Below, piece after piece: positions 15,346 through 23,817 of a stretch of 36,541 nucleotides of DNA. Position 1 is the stretch's first letter, and the number at the start of each line of letters is the position of its first letter. The DNA comes from Butyrivibrio sp. (GTDB lineage: Bacteria; Bacillota_A; Clostridia; Lachnospirales; Lachnospiraceae): assembly GCF_024699075.1 (NCBI RefSeq), contig NZ_JAILQF010000321.1, positions 1 through 36,541 of the forward strand. The letters run 5' to 3'. Position numbers and translations under genes: made by a program. The notes under the pieces are model-generated. The model did no database searches. It saw only the letters and a program-made list of their open reading frames with translations, and was not told the DNA's origin.

Positions 15346-15606
15346 TATTATACCTGTCCTTTAATCTAATTATGCTACCATATTAGAATAACACTTGTCG
15401 TCAATAATTTCAGCTATTTTGCTTTTCTTTGAAGCTGCAGTAGTAATTCTTTTATCAAAAATTGTTCTGATACCTTTTTAGTAATTCATAAAGAATGGCT
15501 TCTATTTTTATTTATATTTTATTTATTGATTTAAATGTATTTCTTGCTTATAATATTTTATGCAATTATATTTATTGCAATCTTATATGTGGGAATGGAG
15601 ATTATT

Positions 15607-16737
15607 ATGGCAAAAACAGAGAAAGAATTTGATATTCAGCAGTACATGACTAATGGCGTCAAAAGAGTAGTAAATGATGCTATCAGAGCAACTCTTTCCA
15701 ATCCGAAAGAATCTCTTTTTATGGCAAAATTTGCATTGGCATCAAAAAAAGCTTCAGATTTCAGAAGAAAAAGGGAAGATGAAGGCGAACATATTCCTCC
15801 TTTCCTTATATCAAGTATTACAAGTAGCTGTAACCTTCACTGTGCAGGATGCTATTCAAGATCCAGCAACGCCTGTAATGATGAGGCTCCTGTAGATCAG
15901 TTGACCAAAGAACAATGGGGTGAGATTTTTGATGAAGCTGACGATCTTGGAATCAGCTTTATTCTTCTTGCCGGAGGAGAACCCCTACTTAGATGGGATG
16001 TTATGCAGGAAGCTGCAAAACACGAAAACATAATGTTCCCTATATTTACAAATGGATTCTTTATTAAAGATAAGTTCCTGGAACTTTTTGACAAGCACAG
16101 AAACATGATTCCAATTATCAGCATTGAAGGTGATAAAAAAAAGACTGATCTAAGACGCGGAGAAGGCGTCTATGACAAGGTTCTTGAATCTATGAACAGT
16201 CTTCATGATAATGGTCTTATCTTTGGAGTTTCAGTAACTGTAACAACTCAGAATATGAAAGAGGTATATTCCGAAGAGTTTATAAATAACTTATCAAAGC
16301 TTGGTTGTAAGGCTGTTATATACGTAGAATTCGTTCCTGTAACTGAAGATAGCACTGATCTTGCCCCTATGGAAGCTGAACGCATTATAATGGCAGAAAA
16401 TATTTCTCGCCTTAGAGATGAACATCCTGAGATGCTTTATATAGCATTTCCTGGTGATGAAAAGAGTTCTGGAGGCTGTGTTGCTGCAGGCAGAGGTTTC
16501 TTCCATATAAACTCACATGGAGGTGCGGAACCATGTCCCTTCTCTCCATACTCTGATATAAATGTAGCAGATACTTCTCTAAGAGAAGCTTTAAAATCTC
16601 CTTTGTTCTATCAGGTTCAAAGTCAGGGCCTCTTAATAGATGAACATGCAGGCGGGTGTACTTTATTTGCTAATAGAGAAAAGGTTGAGTCAATCCTGAA
16701 TAAGGAAAGTGAACTGGAATCTGTATCATCAATGTAG
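15607..16737 (+). CDS. Radical SAM protein with C-terminal Cys cluster
   Basis: A 376-residue radical SAM enzyme. The 4Fe-4S motif is SSCNLHCAGCYS (CxxxCxxC, near residue 78), followed by LLAGGEPLLR and a barrel. The C-terminal part has GGCVAAGRGFFHIN, EPCPFSPYSD and GGCTLF, resembling an auxiliary-cluster (SPASM-like) region. ATG 15607 has GGAG six bases before it. The frame stays open to an ATG at 15535, which would add a hydrophobic 24-residue membrane anchor but lacks a ribosome site. The family is frequent in Clostridia and its substrate is unknown. It lies about 2 kb from the RiPP genes with the pssDE unit between, so a role there is not supported. Confidence 0.85.
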   Translation: MAKTEKEFDIQQYMTNGVKRVVNDAIRATLSNPKESLFMAKFALASKKASDFRRKREDEGEHIPPFLISSITSSCNLHCAGCYSRSSNACNDEAPVDQLTKEQWGEIFDEADDLGISFILLAGGEPLLRWDVMQEAAKHENIMFPIFTNGFFIKDKFLELFDKHRNMIPIISIEGDKKKTDLRRGEGVYDKVLESMNSLHDNGLIFGVSVTVTTQNMKEVYSEEFINNLSKLGCKAVIYVEFVPVTEDSTDLAPMEAERIIMAENISRLRDEHPEMLYIAFPGDEKSSGGCVAAGRGFFHINSHGGAEPCPFSPYSDINVADTSLREALKSPLFYQVQSQGLLIDEHAGGCTLFANREKVESILNKESELESVSSM

Positions 16738-16840
16738 AAAATGATAACTGCACTAAACAGATAATTGAGAAAGAACTTGTTTCATATTAATAAAAACACG
16801 TGTTATAGTTTGTGATGCAAACCGCCAATAACCTGTTCAG

Positions 16841-16874
16841 AAAAAAACCTGGCATCCCCAATGGATGCCAGGTT
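16841..16874 (-). terminator. Terminator of the pssDE unit
   Basis: On the minus strand AACCTGGCATCC pairs with GGATGCCAGGTT (12 bp, 5-nt loop) and is followed by TTTTTTT. It lies just beyond the PssE-like gene. Confidence 0.88.
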
Positions 16875-16935
16875 ATAGTTCAAAAACAAACTATATTTTT
16901 ATTGTAATAATCTAATGCATTAAATATATTTGTAT

Positions 16936-17505
16936 TCATATAAGACTATTGCGTGAAGATGCTGACTTCTTAGCATACTTATCGTTCTTACTAAAAAGAC
17001 CATGGAGCAAATGCTTATCAGAATATGAAGCATTGTCTTCTATACAGTGTATAACTATATCTTCGACCTTTCGCTCAGGTTCAATATATGGTTTAAAGTC
17101 ATAATTATCAATATTATCAACCATATATTTAAGATATTCTATATTCATACAGATAAGAAGACACTTATTATGCTTAAGTGCTTGTGCAGCCTCAATCTGA
17201 TGATCATCAACATGCTCGCCATATTTCTGAAGCCTTGGTACAACTATTACCGGTTTATGCTTTCTTAAGCCCGCCATTATAGTTCCAACTCCGCCATGCG
17301 ATATTAAGAGTCGACACCTATCAATGCATTCTTCAAACTGCGGACGATCCATAAACATAAATGTTTTGCAATTCTTGGGAATGTATGTACAATGCCCATA
17401 CTGTATAACAAATTCTTCTTCAGGCATCATAGCAGCAAGCATTTCAACCTGCTTCATAAGCCTGTTCATCTGGAACTTCTGAGTTCCAACAGTAACAAAG
17501 ATCAA
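16936..17505 (-). CDS. PssE/Alg13-like glycosyltransferase catalytic subunit
   Basis: A 189-residue protein of the GT28-like C-terminal half. It starts MIFVTVGTQKFQMNRL and contains the donor-binding stretch ISHGGVGTIMAGLRKHKPVIVVPR (near residue 68), then the region with HVDDHQIEAA. These match PssE, Cps14G and Alg13. Such proteins work only with a membrane partner, here the PssD-like protein encoded immediately upstream (the genes overlap by 4 bases). Together they transfer a hexose from a UDP-sugar to a lipid-linked exopolysaccharide precursor. The C-terminus has a short basic extension. Confidence 0.88.
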   Translation of the reverse strand: MIFVTVGTQKFQMNRLMKQVEMLAAMMPEEEFVIQYGHCTYIPKNCKTFMFMDRPQFEECIDRCRLLISHGGVGTIMAGLRKHKPVIVVPRLQKYGEHVDDHQIEAAQALKHNKCLLICMNIEYLKYMVDNIDNYDFKPYIEPERKVEDIVIHCIEDNASYSDKHLLHGLFSKNDKYAKKSASSRNSLI

Positions 17506-17963
17506 AATATACCGCCTCCCACAATAGCTCTATCATATTTCTCCGCTATTTCCGACCATTGAACAATAAATGTATTAACATGCTTGTACAATAACTTACC
17601 GGTAAGAGATAGTTCATTGACTCTGGCAAAAGACTCAATAAAAATAACTTTCTTCCCCATCATCTTAGCAAGTCGGCAAAATGGATATGATATCAGAGCA
17701 CCTGTGGAAATAACAACCTCCGGCTTCTCTTTGAATAAAATATAAACTGTCTGAAAAAGTAAAATGATAAATTTCAAAGGAAACAGAAATTCCCTTCGAT
17801 TGATCTGAGGAACATAATACTGTATTTCCTCAGCCTTTCCATATTTCTGAAAATCATTCTTTTCAGTTACCCAACAACAATCGTATCTTTCTGTGATACT
17901 TTTAAGTCTGGTCAATTCTTCCATATGTCCCCCGGAAGATGCCACCAGTAGCAACTTTCTCAT
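17502..17963 (-). CDS. PssD/Alg14-like glycosyltransferase membrane subunit
   Basis: A 153-residue partner protein. It starts MRKLLLVASSGGHMEELTRL, the typical PssD/Cps14F/Alg14 opening (SSGGHxxE), and has a hydrophobic stretch LKFIILLFQTVYILF (about 64-78) that anchors it to the membrane, then EVVISTGALISYPFC and KVIFIESFARV. GGGAGAG precedes ATG 17963. It recruits the PssE-like subunit to the membrane. Confidence 0.88.
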   Translation of the reverse strand: MRKLLLVASSGGHMEELTRLKSITERYDCCWVTEKNDFQKYGKAEEIQYYVPQINRREFLFPLKFIILLFQTVYILFKEKPEVVISTGALISYPFCRLAKMMGKKVIFIESFARVNELSLTGKLLYKHVNTFIVQWSEIAEKYDRAIVGGGIF

Positions 17964-18021
17964 ATTTTTCTCTCCCTTTTTCCCCTTAACCTCAATAGAA
18001 CATTATGATAAATCAGTATCG

Positions 18022-18050
18022 ATAATACCAAAAATAAATCATAAAATCAA
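18022..18050 (-). promoter_or_regulatory. Promoter of the pssDE unit
   Basis: On the minus strand TTGATT (18050-18045), a 17-base spacer and TATTAT (18027-18022) form a good vegetative promoter about 60 bases upstream of the PssD start. Confidence 0.7.
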
Positions 18051-18166
18051 TAACTTTTTTCGTTTATTAGTGGTTCATACGCTAAATTTTATACTTTTAG
18101 TATAATTAAATAATTTATAGTATTTTAAAAGGACAAAAATTATTAATTATTACAAGTCAGATTACA

Positions 18167-18634
18167 TCAGTACTTCATAACCTTCCTGTAAATTTTAATT
18201 AGTAAAGGCCGAAAAGGTCTGAGCACCATCCATATTTCATGCAAAAATATATACTTTGCATTTGAACATGAATATAATTTGCCTTTCCTTATAAAACCTT
18301 CAGCAACAGCAAGCATGTGATCCATGCTAAGAGGCCCCTCAATAACCGTTTGGCTCTCACCCAGAAGATAAATCCCCATTTTATCAACATGATGTACTGA
18401 ATGCGTTACATATATACCGTTATCTCTTCTATAAAGGCATATGTCTCCTCTTCTTAAATCTCTGTCTATCTTATGAAGAATAAGACTGTCTCGCCCACCT
18501 ACAAGTACAGGATACATACTAAAACCAAAAGGGGTTAATTTAACTTTCTTCCCATCTTCAAGTCCTTTTAAATATATAGGCATCCATGCATCTGTGTGGA
18601 TCATCTCATCACGATTACCGGATTGCTCCATCAT
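18167..18634 (-). CDS. S26/S24-like signal-peptidase-type protein of the RiPP locus
   Basis: A 155-residue protein with GFSMYPVL (Ser39 as the expected nucleophile in the SMxP box), RRGDICLYRR and VTHSVHHV. His78 stands where archaeal/eukaryotic SEC11-type members have the His general base instead of Lys. A hydrophobic/basic C-terminus may associate with membrane. Small S26-like proteins recur beside PqqD-type RiPP genes in Clostridia. Here it is translationally coupled to the PqqD-like gene by a 4-base overlap and is the last gene after the Cys-rich precursor, so it is the best candidate to remove that leader. Protease activity is inferred. Confidence 0.78.
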   Translation of the reverse strand: MMEQSGNRDEMIHTDAWMPIYLKGLEDGKKVKLTPFGFSMYPVLVGGRDSLILHKIDRDLRRGDICLYRRDNGIYVTHSVHHVDKMGIYLLGESQTVIEGPLSMDHMLAVAEGFIRKGKLYSCSNAKYIFLHEIWMVLRPFRPLLIKIYRKVMKY

Positions 18635-18900
18635 GATAAGACAACACCTGCCATTTTAGCTGATTCTATAAATTCACTAAGATCAGCTGATGCTGTCTGC
18701 ATATCTATTTCATATTCATCCATTATAGATACTAAAAGCTCATCAAACGACTGGGCTTTTTCTTTTAGTGAATTTATTATAAATAATGCTGTATCATTAA
18801 GATCCATCATTTTATCAACATCCATTAGTTTAGATCCTGTAGGTACTAAAAATGACTGTCCCGACACCTCACATACTGAGAATTCAGTATTAAATCTCAT
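18631..18900 (-). CDS. PqqD-like RiPP recognition protein (first copy)
   Basis: An 89-residue PqqD-family protein. Members form a winged-helix RiPP recognition element that binds the precursor leader and delivers it to the modifying enzymes. Visible features are the beta N-terminus (FSVCEVSGQSFLVPTG), NDTALFIINSLKEKAQSFDELLVSIMDEYEID (HTH part, 34-66) and the closing helix up to AGVVLS. AAAAGGGG precedes the ATG. It directly follows the Cys-rich precursor gene, separated by a stem-loop, and overlaps the peptidase gene. Confidence 0.85.
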   Translation of the reverse strand: MRFNTEFSVCEVSGQSFLVPTGSKLMDVDKMMDLNDTALFIINSLKEKAQSFDELLVSIMDEYEIDMQTASADLSEFIESAKMAGVVLS

Positions 18901-18923
18901 AAAAACCCCTTTTCAAAAATTAC

Positions 18924-18951
18924 ATATGGTGACAGTTTCCTGCCACCATAT
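18924..18951 (-). terminator. Stem-loop between Cys-rich precursor and PqqD gene (attenuator)
   Basis: On the minus strand ATATGGTGGCAG pairs with CTGTCACCATAT (12 pairs including one G-U) around a GAAA tetraloop, followed after a few bases by TTTTT. Its position suggests a leaky terminator or RNA-stabilising element giving more precursor than enzyme, as in many RiPP operons. Confidence 0.78.
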
Positions 18952-18978
18952 ACGTTTTGCAATAATCAGTTTAAGTGA

Positions 18979-19158
18979 TTACCAACAAATGTACATTGAA
19001 TATCCACAATCCCGCTTTGGCTTACAAGGATCATAGCATGGATCCCAACCACAATTATTCTTATTACTGCTTGTGGAATAGTCAGGACATGCATATACAC
19101 CTTCAAGTGTACCTTTCATTGATGTCTTAAGTTCAGGTTTAACATAAGCCTTTTTCAT
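18979..19158 (-). CDS. Cys-rich RiPP precursor peptide
   Basis: A 59-residue peptide. The leader carries Y5-V-K-P8-E-L10, matching the YxxPxL motif bound by PqqD-type recognition proteins in lasso-like systems, followed by Lys/Met/Thr up to about residue 19. The core part is G20-V-Y-A-C24-P-D26 and then a Cys-rich tail with C36, C41, C45, C51 and C58 plus several Pro, Tyr and Trp. ATG 19158 is chosen for GGGGAG seven bases before it; a GTG at 19164 is in frame. Six Cys could form three disulfides or be modified. G20 to D26 would allow a seven-residue lactam ring, but no proof exists. It stands before PqqD-like and S26-like genes and behind an HprK-like and ABC pair. Confidence 0.8.
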   Translation of the reverse strand: MKKAYVKPELKTSMKGTLEGVYACPDYSTSSNKNNCGWDPCYDPCKPKRDCGYSMYICW

Positions 19159-19194
19159 ACTCACTCTCCCCTTTCCAAATTATTTATAACCTGT

Positions 19195-19226
19195 ATTATA
19201 TTATCAACAAACAATTCATTATTCAA
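19195..19226 (-). promoter_or_regulatory. Probable promoter region of the Cys-rich precursor
   Basis: On the minus strand TTGAAT (19226-19221) lies upstream of overlapping GATAAT/TATAAT boxes (19205-19195), with spacings of 15 or 20 bases. That is imperfect but is the best match in the roughly 200-base AT-rich gap before the precursor. The region 19230-19368 shows no further feature. Confidence 0.4.
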
Positions 19227-19368
19227 GAAAAATTTTTCGTTGCCAATCTTTGTTAAAACCTGTATTTATCTGTATTTGAGTGTTTCACAAAGTATTGGTG
19301 AATTCTTACAATTTTGTATCATTTTGCATAATATAAAATAATGTACAATTTTAACAGGATAATATAGT

Positions 19369-20259
19369 TCAAAATGCATTAAAAACTGCATCTTTAAGTA
19401 CATATACAGCTTCTGTATCCATGTTACAAGAGTATTCAAATATAGATGCTTTCTCAACAATAATCTGAGTAACTTCAGCGACCTTTTGTGCCATTTCTTC
19501 GCTCAGGGATTCAGAAAATGTTGATGAAAAAACATAGCTTATCTTTTCACGTATATCAGGAATCCTTACAGAGTTGTCCTTTGCTTGTGCAAGAAATACA
19601 ATTGCTCCAAGTTCAACTTCCTTGTTTAAGTATTTCCCTGAGGATCCGCACCATGGGAGGCCGTAAACATACAGTTTTCCATTTTTTTCACGGCATACTG
19701 TAACATCTCCATCAAGAACTTCACACCCCAGTTCTTTCTCCCACAGACCTGCCTGAGTGCTCTTACCAGTACCTGATGATGCAGAAAAAATAACTGCTTT
19801 ATTATTGTAAATAACAGAAGCCGAGTGTATAGACATTGCATTTTCAAATAAAATTCTGTTATAGAATATCTGCTGCAAAGAATTAAATACGAGACCTTTA
19901 ACCATCTCTATATAATTCTTTTGCCCAACTTTTCTGGATGCCTTACTATTAAGCTTATCGCATATATATATTTCTGTTGTACGATAATTATCTTTTCCCT
20001 TTATAAGTCTGACTGCAAAATGATGTTTACCAGGATAAAAATGCTGGATATCATTCCCATCTTTATAAAATGAAAATTCTCCGATCGATGTACCCTTATC
20101 AAAAAGATACCTGATAAATAATGGACTTCTTTCAATTACTCTTAAAGTCATATCCGGCTTATCATTTCCTTCATAAAGGAATTCATTAAATCTTTCATGC
20201 AGATACTCTGATCTGCCATAATAATCTATTACAAAATCAGCAATCCTTAACTTAACCAA
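19369..20259 (-). CDS. HprK-like serine kinase of the RiPP locus (first copy)
   Basis: A 296-residue protein whose C-terminal half is an HPr kinase/PEPCK-type ATPase. SIHSASVIYNNKAVIFSASS leads into the P-loop GTGKST (near residue 160), then EVLDGDVTV with the acidic pair expected for metal and catalysis, and YGLPWCGSS. The N-terminal half (1-130) is a beta-rich region typical of RiPP-associated HprK relatives. In Firmicutes lasso clusters such kinases phosphorylate serine in the peptide. Candidate serines in the Cys-rich precursor are S28, S30, S31 and S54. It overlaps the ABC exporter gene by 8 bases. Confidence 0.83.
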   Translation of the reverse strand: MVKLRIADFVIDYYGRSEYLHERFNEFLYEGNDKPDMTLRVIERSPLFIRYLFDKGTSIGEFSFYKDGNDIQHFYPGKHHFAVRLIKGKDNYRTTEIYICDKLNSKASRKVGQKNYIEMVKGLVFNSLQQIFYNRILFENAMSIHSASVIYNNKAVIFSASSGTGKSTQAGLWEKELGCEVLDGDVTVCREKNGKLYVYGLPWCGSSGKYLNKEVELGAIVFLAQAKDNSVRIPDIREKISYVFSSTFSESLSEEMAQKVAEVTQIIVEKASIFEYSCNMDTEAVYVLKDAVFNAF

Positions 20260-21949
20260 TTTCTTTCACCTTAATGCTTCCGTCTTCTAATACGAACTCT
20301 CTATTACAGTAGTCCAGAACGCTCTTTCTATGTGTAATTAGTATACATGTCGGTTTTGGTGTCAATTCTGACAGACGTTTAAGCAACAGACTTTCTGTGT
20401 CCTCATCAAGTGCTGAAGTTGCCTCGTCAAGTACAACAAATTCAGACTTTCTTATAAGTGCTCTGGCAAGCCCAAGTCTTTGTGCCTGTCCCTCAGATAC
20501 GCCAACGCCTTTTTCTCCAATCACTGTATCAAGACCATTTGGAAGCTTTTCAACAAATTCTCTGCACACTGCCATATCAAGTGCTTCCCATATTTCTTCG
20601 TCAGTGGCATCTTCTTTTCCTATCTGGATATTTTTTCTTATAGTTCCTGAAAAGAGGGTATTACCTTGAGGAACGTATGAAACAAACTCTCTTACTGTGG
20701 CGCTTAATTGCATCTTGCTTCCCAAAGTATCGTAATAGTATACATCCCCACTGGAAGGAGTTATGAAATTCATAAGAAGCCTTATAAGTGTAGTCTTACC
20801 AATACCTGATTTTCCAACTATGCCAACAAAATCTCCTGGTTTTATATCAAAACTGATATCAGAGAATATAAAATCTTTATCATAAGCAAATGAAAGATTA
20901 TTTACTTTAACTCCAATTGTTCCCTTAATATCTCTATCTGTGAATCTGTCTTCTAATGGAATTTCCTGAATGTCCATGACTCTTCCGGCAGATGCAAATA
21001 TAGATACAACTCCGGGAAGTTCTCTCATAAGAGAAGCTATAGGAGCCTGAATCCTTCCAAAAAGAGTTAGAAATAACGTCATTGTTCCAAACGTAATCTC
21101 TCCTCTTGAAATCTGTCCCGCTGCATAAATAAATGCAAACATATATCCAAGCTGAAATGTTCCCGACATTACAAGGTTAGATGCGGCTGAGAGCTTACTC
21201 TTTTTCCATACCCAATTAAATCTGCTATTACGAAGATTCGTAAGTTCATCTGAAAATCTGTCCTCACCTGAGAAAGCCTTAACAACAAGTATATTAGCCA
21301 GGCTTTCTTGAATAAATGATCTGTATGCTGTCTCAGATTCCTGTACTTTAATCTGATACTTCTTAAGCTTTCTTCCAAGAGCATAAGCAAGAACAATTCC
21401 AATTGGCGTCAGGAATAAAGCTGTCACTGCCAGCAGCTTTGAACTGGTATATAAAGTGGAAAAAACAAGAATAAGTTCTATCAAGAACACTATAATATTA
21501 GGTATTACCCTTACCATTCCATTGGCAATATTACCCGCATCTGACGTCATTCGGGTCATCATATCCCCGGTGTGGAATTTCTGGGTTCCAAGCCATACTG
21601 AACGTATTATCTTATCATATACCTGCTTACGTATACCAAAACTATACTTTTCATTGAGTAATGCTGCAAACAAATCTTCAAAAGCCTGTCCAACAAGCAT
21701 TATTATAATAAGCACCATAAAAACAATAATTGCGCTTTTCGTGATATGCCCATTTCCGGCCATATCTATAATCTTTTGTGACACTATGGAATATTCAATA
21801 CCTATATATGTCCATAATACACTCACGATCATTAGAGCAATAATTCGTCCAAGATATGGTTTGGTATAGGTATAGAGCCATTTAAAATAATCTCTTCCCC
21901 GTGCCTTTTGACTCTTATACTTTTTGTAATACTGTTTTAATTTCCCCAT
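20252..21949 (-). CDS. ABC transporter, fused permease/ATPase (probable peptide exporter)
   Basis: A 565-residue half-transporter. An exporter-type six-TM domain (about 35-310) is followed by an ATPase domain with Walker A VGKSGIGKTT, Q-loop region SYVPQGNTLFSGT, signature VSEGQAQRLGLARAL and Walker B FVVLDEATSALDED. The D/H-loop is ILITHRK. There is no C39 peptidase domain, so leader removal must be by another protein (B2 or the S26-like protein). It is in one operon with the 357-residue unknown upstream and the HprK-like kinase downstream. Likely export of one or both mature peptides and self-immunity. Confidence 0.88.
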   Translation of the reverse strand: MGKLKQYYKKYKSQKARGRDYFKWLYTYTKPYLGRIIALMIVSVLWTYIGIEYSIVSQKIIDMAGNGHITKSAIIVFMVLIIIMLVGQAFEDLFAALLNEKYSFGIRKQVYDKIIRSVWLGTQKFHTGDMMTRMTSDAGNIANGMVRVIPNIIVFLIELILVFSTLYTSSKLLAVTALFLTPIGIVLAYALGRKLKKYQIKVQESETAYRSFIQESLANILVVKAFSGEDRFSDELTNLRNSRFNWVWKKSKLSAASNLVMSGTFQLGYMFAFIYAAGQISRGEITFGTMTLFLTLFGRIQAPIASLMRELPGVVSIFASAGRVMDIQEIPLEDRFTDRDIKGTIGVKVNNLSFAYDKDFIFSDISFDIKPGDFVGIVGKSGIGKTTLIRLLMNFITPSSGDVYYYDTLGSKMQLSATVREFVSYVPQGNTLFSGTIRKNIQIGKEDATDEEIWEALDMAVCREFVEKLPNGLDTVIGEKGVGVSEGQAQRLGLARALIRKSEFVVLDEATSALDEDTESLLLKRLSELTPKPTCILITHRKSVLDYCNREFVLEDGSIKVKEIG

Positions 21950-21992
21950 TAATACTTAACCTCATTCCTCCGCTTTATAAAACATATATTTC

Positions 21993-23066
21993 TTACCTGG
22001 TTGATGTACTACTTTTCATAAAGCAATATCCCTTAAGTGGCATAAGTCTGTTTTTAGACCACTTGAATTTCAATATACTCAGTCCCATTGATATTCTTTT
22101 ATGGATCATTCCTTTATCGTCATCATAATATGGTATTACAATAACCTTATTTTCAGGGGTAATACATTTATACCTGTCATCAGCAATTCCCCATTTTAAT
22201 CCAAGCTTTATATAATCCTCGTAATTTTTCAAAATAGTATCGGGTTCCTGCTTATAATCAGTAATCACACACAGCCCAATATTGGGCATAACAGAGCCGT
22301 CTTCAAACAAATCCAGCTGAAATTCAACGTTCCCTTCAAGACTTAAAACTTCGAGCATCTGTTCTATCGCAGAATCATCTGTATCCTTTACTCCCACGCG
22401 CTCTAGATCTATCTGAAACTTTTCAGGATTTTCATTATATATTTTTTTACATTCATCACCCAGTAGCCATGTGACTCTTATTGGCGCATCCTGACGAATC
22501 TCTGATATTCCCTGATAATATGGTTTCCAATAATCCGGGGCTTTAGTATAGACTTCAATGGCTCCTTGAATTCTGTCTTCCTTGTGAATTAATGTAAAAA
22601 AATCTTTTATCCTGTCCCTGTTTTCAGGAACTGTAAAATCATCTTCCATATATGGAACAAATCCATATGAGGGACATTTTGTTTCACCTGCTGATACATC
22701 AAACTCAAGACAAACCTCATTATGTTTATCATCTTCTTTAAGCAATTTCAGCGCATGTTCAAATAGTCTCTCTTTATCTTTTAAGCTATCAGAAACTATA
22801 TGTATATTCTCAGGTAATTCGTCAGAATAATATCCTATGCTCAGATCCATATATGCCTCTCCGATCATCGGAAATTCAAGCCAGTATATAGGATTCGCAT
22901 CGGCAATATAAGTGTCTCTGACAACAGTTTTAATATCGTCTGATATTTCTTTCATTCCTGTAAGGATCACCCCTCTGTCCTTATCAGAAAAAGCAGTCCA
23001 CATTAGTTTGAAATTAGCTTCCGCATAATCGGCTGCTCTATTAATTTTTCCCCCAAATAATTCCAT
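21993..23066 (-). CDS. Unknown protein of the RiPP locus, 357 residues
   Basis: Not recognised. GGAGG stands six bases before ATG 23066, so the start is firm. The protein is soluble, mixed alpha/beta and acidic, without signal peptide, membrane span, P-loop or Cys motif. Notable segments are the Trp/Tyr-rich YIADANPIYWLEFPMIGEAY near 55-75, VTWLLGDEC near 190 and a basic C-terminal end around KFKWSKNRLMPLKGYCF. It is the first gene of the operon with ABC and HprK-like genes and is divergent from the two-component system. The position suggests a tailoring enzyme or immunity/chaperone role. Confidence 0.7.
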   Translation of the reverse strand: MELFGGKINRAADYAEANFKLMWTAFSDKDRGVILTGMKEISDDIKTVVRDTYIADANPIYWLEFPMIGEAYMDLSIGYYSDELPENIHIVSDSLKDKERLFEHALKLLKEDDKHNEVCLEFDVSAGETKCPSYGFVPYMEDDFTVPENRDRIKDFFTLIHKEDRIQGAIEVYTKAPDYWKPYYQGISEIRQDAPIRVTWLLGDECKKIYNENPEKFQIDLERVGVKDTDDSAIEQMLEVLSLEGNVEFQLDLFEDGSVMPNIGLCVITDYKQEPDTILKNYEDYIKLGLKWGIADDRYKCITPENKVIVIPYYDDDKGMIHKRISMGLSILKFKWSKNRLMPLKGYCFMKSSTSTR

Positions 23067-23126
23067 TCAAATCCTCCAACGGATGGTATATAATCTTATA
23101 AAAACCAATTCATAGTGAGGTATACC

Positions 23127-23807
23127 ATGGTTTTAATGCTTATTGACGATGACAGGGATATTTTAGAGATAAATAGAAATCATCTTTTAGATGAAGGATA
23201 TGTAGTACATACCTTTCAGACCGCCGATGATGCCATTTCTGCTCTTAAGCAAATTCATCCGGATTGCATCGTCCTTGATATTATGATGCCCGGAACAGAC
23301 GGCCTTAGTGCCATCAATGTCATCAAACGATATTCTGATGCCCCAATTATCCTTTTATCCGGGCTGGCATCAGAAGATAACCGCGTTGAAGGGCTCATGT
23401 CCGGCGCTGATGACTATATGGTAAAACCCTATAGCCTTAAGGAACTATCAGCCAGGATAGGGCTTCAAATCAAAAAGAAAAACACAACAAAAGCAGCTAA
23501 TACAATAACATATCCACCCCTTCAAATCAAGCTTTTAGACCACAAAGTAATCTATAATGATGAAGAAGAAATCATTCTTGCTAACAGAGAATATGAGCTG
23601 CTTCTATTGTTGGTACAAAATCCCGGTACAGTTATTCCATTCGAGACAATCGGTAAGAAAATCTGGGGTATTTACCAGGAGAGCGATAGAAGAACTATAA
23701 TGGTTGTCGCAAGTCGCCTCAGAAAGAAGCTTGAAAGCTATGAAGGCCTTGTTAACTGTATAGAAACAGCATATGGAAAAGGCTACAAATTTATAATTCC
23801 AAGATAG
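23127..23807 (+). CDS. OmpR/PhoB-type response regulator
   Basis: A 226-residue regulator. The receiver domain has acidic pocket IDDD (7-9), phospho-acceptor Asp51 in VLDIMMPG, LLSGL and the K in VKPYS. A linker (about 120-130) leads to a winged-helix DNA-binding domain (LANREYELLLLLVQNPG...RTIMVVASRLRKKLE). ATG 23127 has GTGAGGT six bases upstream; a GTG at 23115 overlaps this site. It forms an operon with the histidine kinase 10 bases downstream and is divergent from the RiPP operon, which it probably controls. Confidence 0.9.
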   Translation: MVLMLIDDDRDILEINRNHLLDEGYVVHTFQTADDAISALKQIHPDCIVLDIMMPGTDGLSAINVIKRYSDAPIILLSGLASEDNRVEGLMSGADDYMVKPYSLKELSARIGLQIKKKNTTKAANTITYPPLQIKLLDHKVIYNDEEEIILANREYELLLLLVQNPGTVIPFETIGKKIWGIYQESDRRTIMVVASRLRKKLESYEGLVNCIETAYGKGYKFIIPR

Positions 23808-23817
23808 GGTATATAAA

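Noticed and set aside
15607..16737. Radical SAM enzyme as a maturase of the Cys-rich peptide
   Set aside because: It is separated by the pssDE unit with its own promoter and terminator, is on the other strand, and its type also occurs widely outside RiPP loci.
19488..19703. Small plus-strand frame opposite the HprK-like kinase as another precursor
   Set aside because: No leader motif and no ribosome site; it is antisense to the conserved kinase domain.
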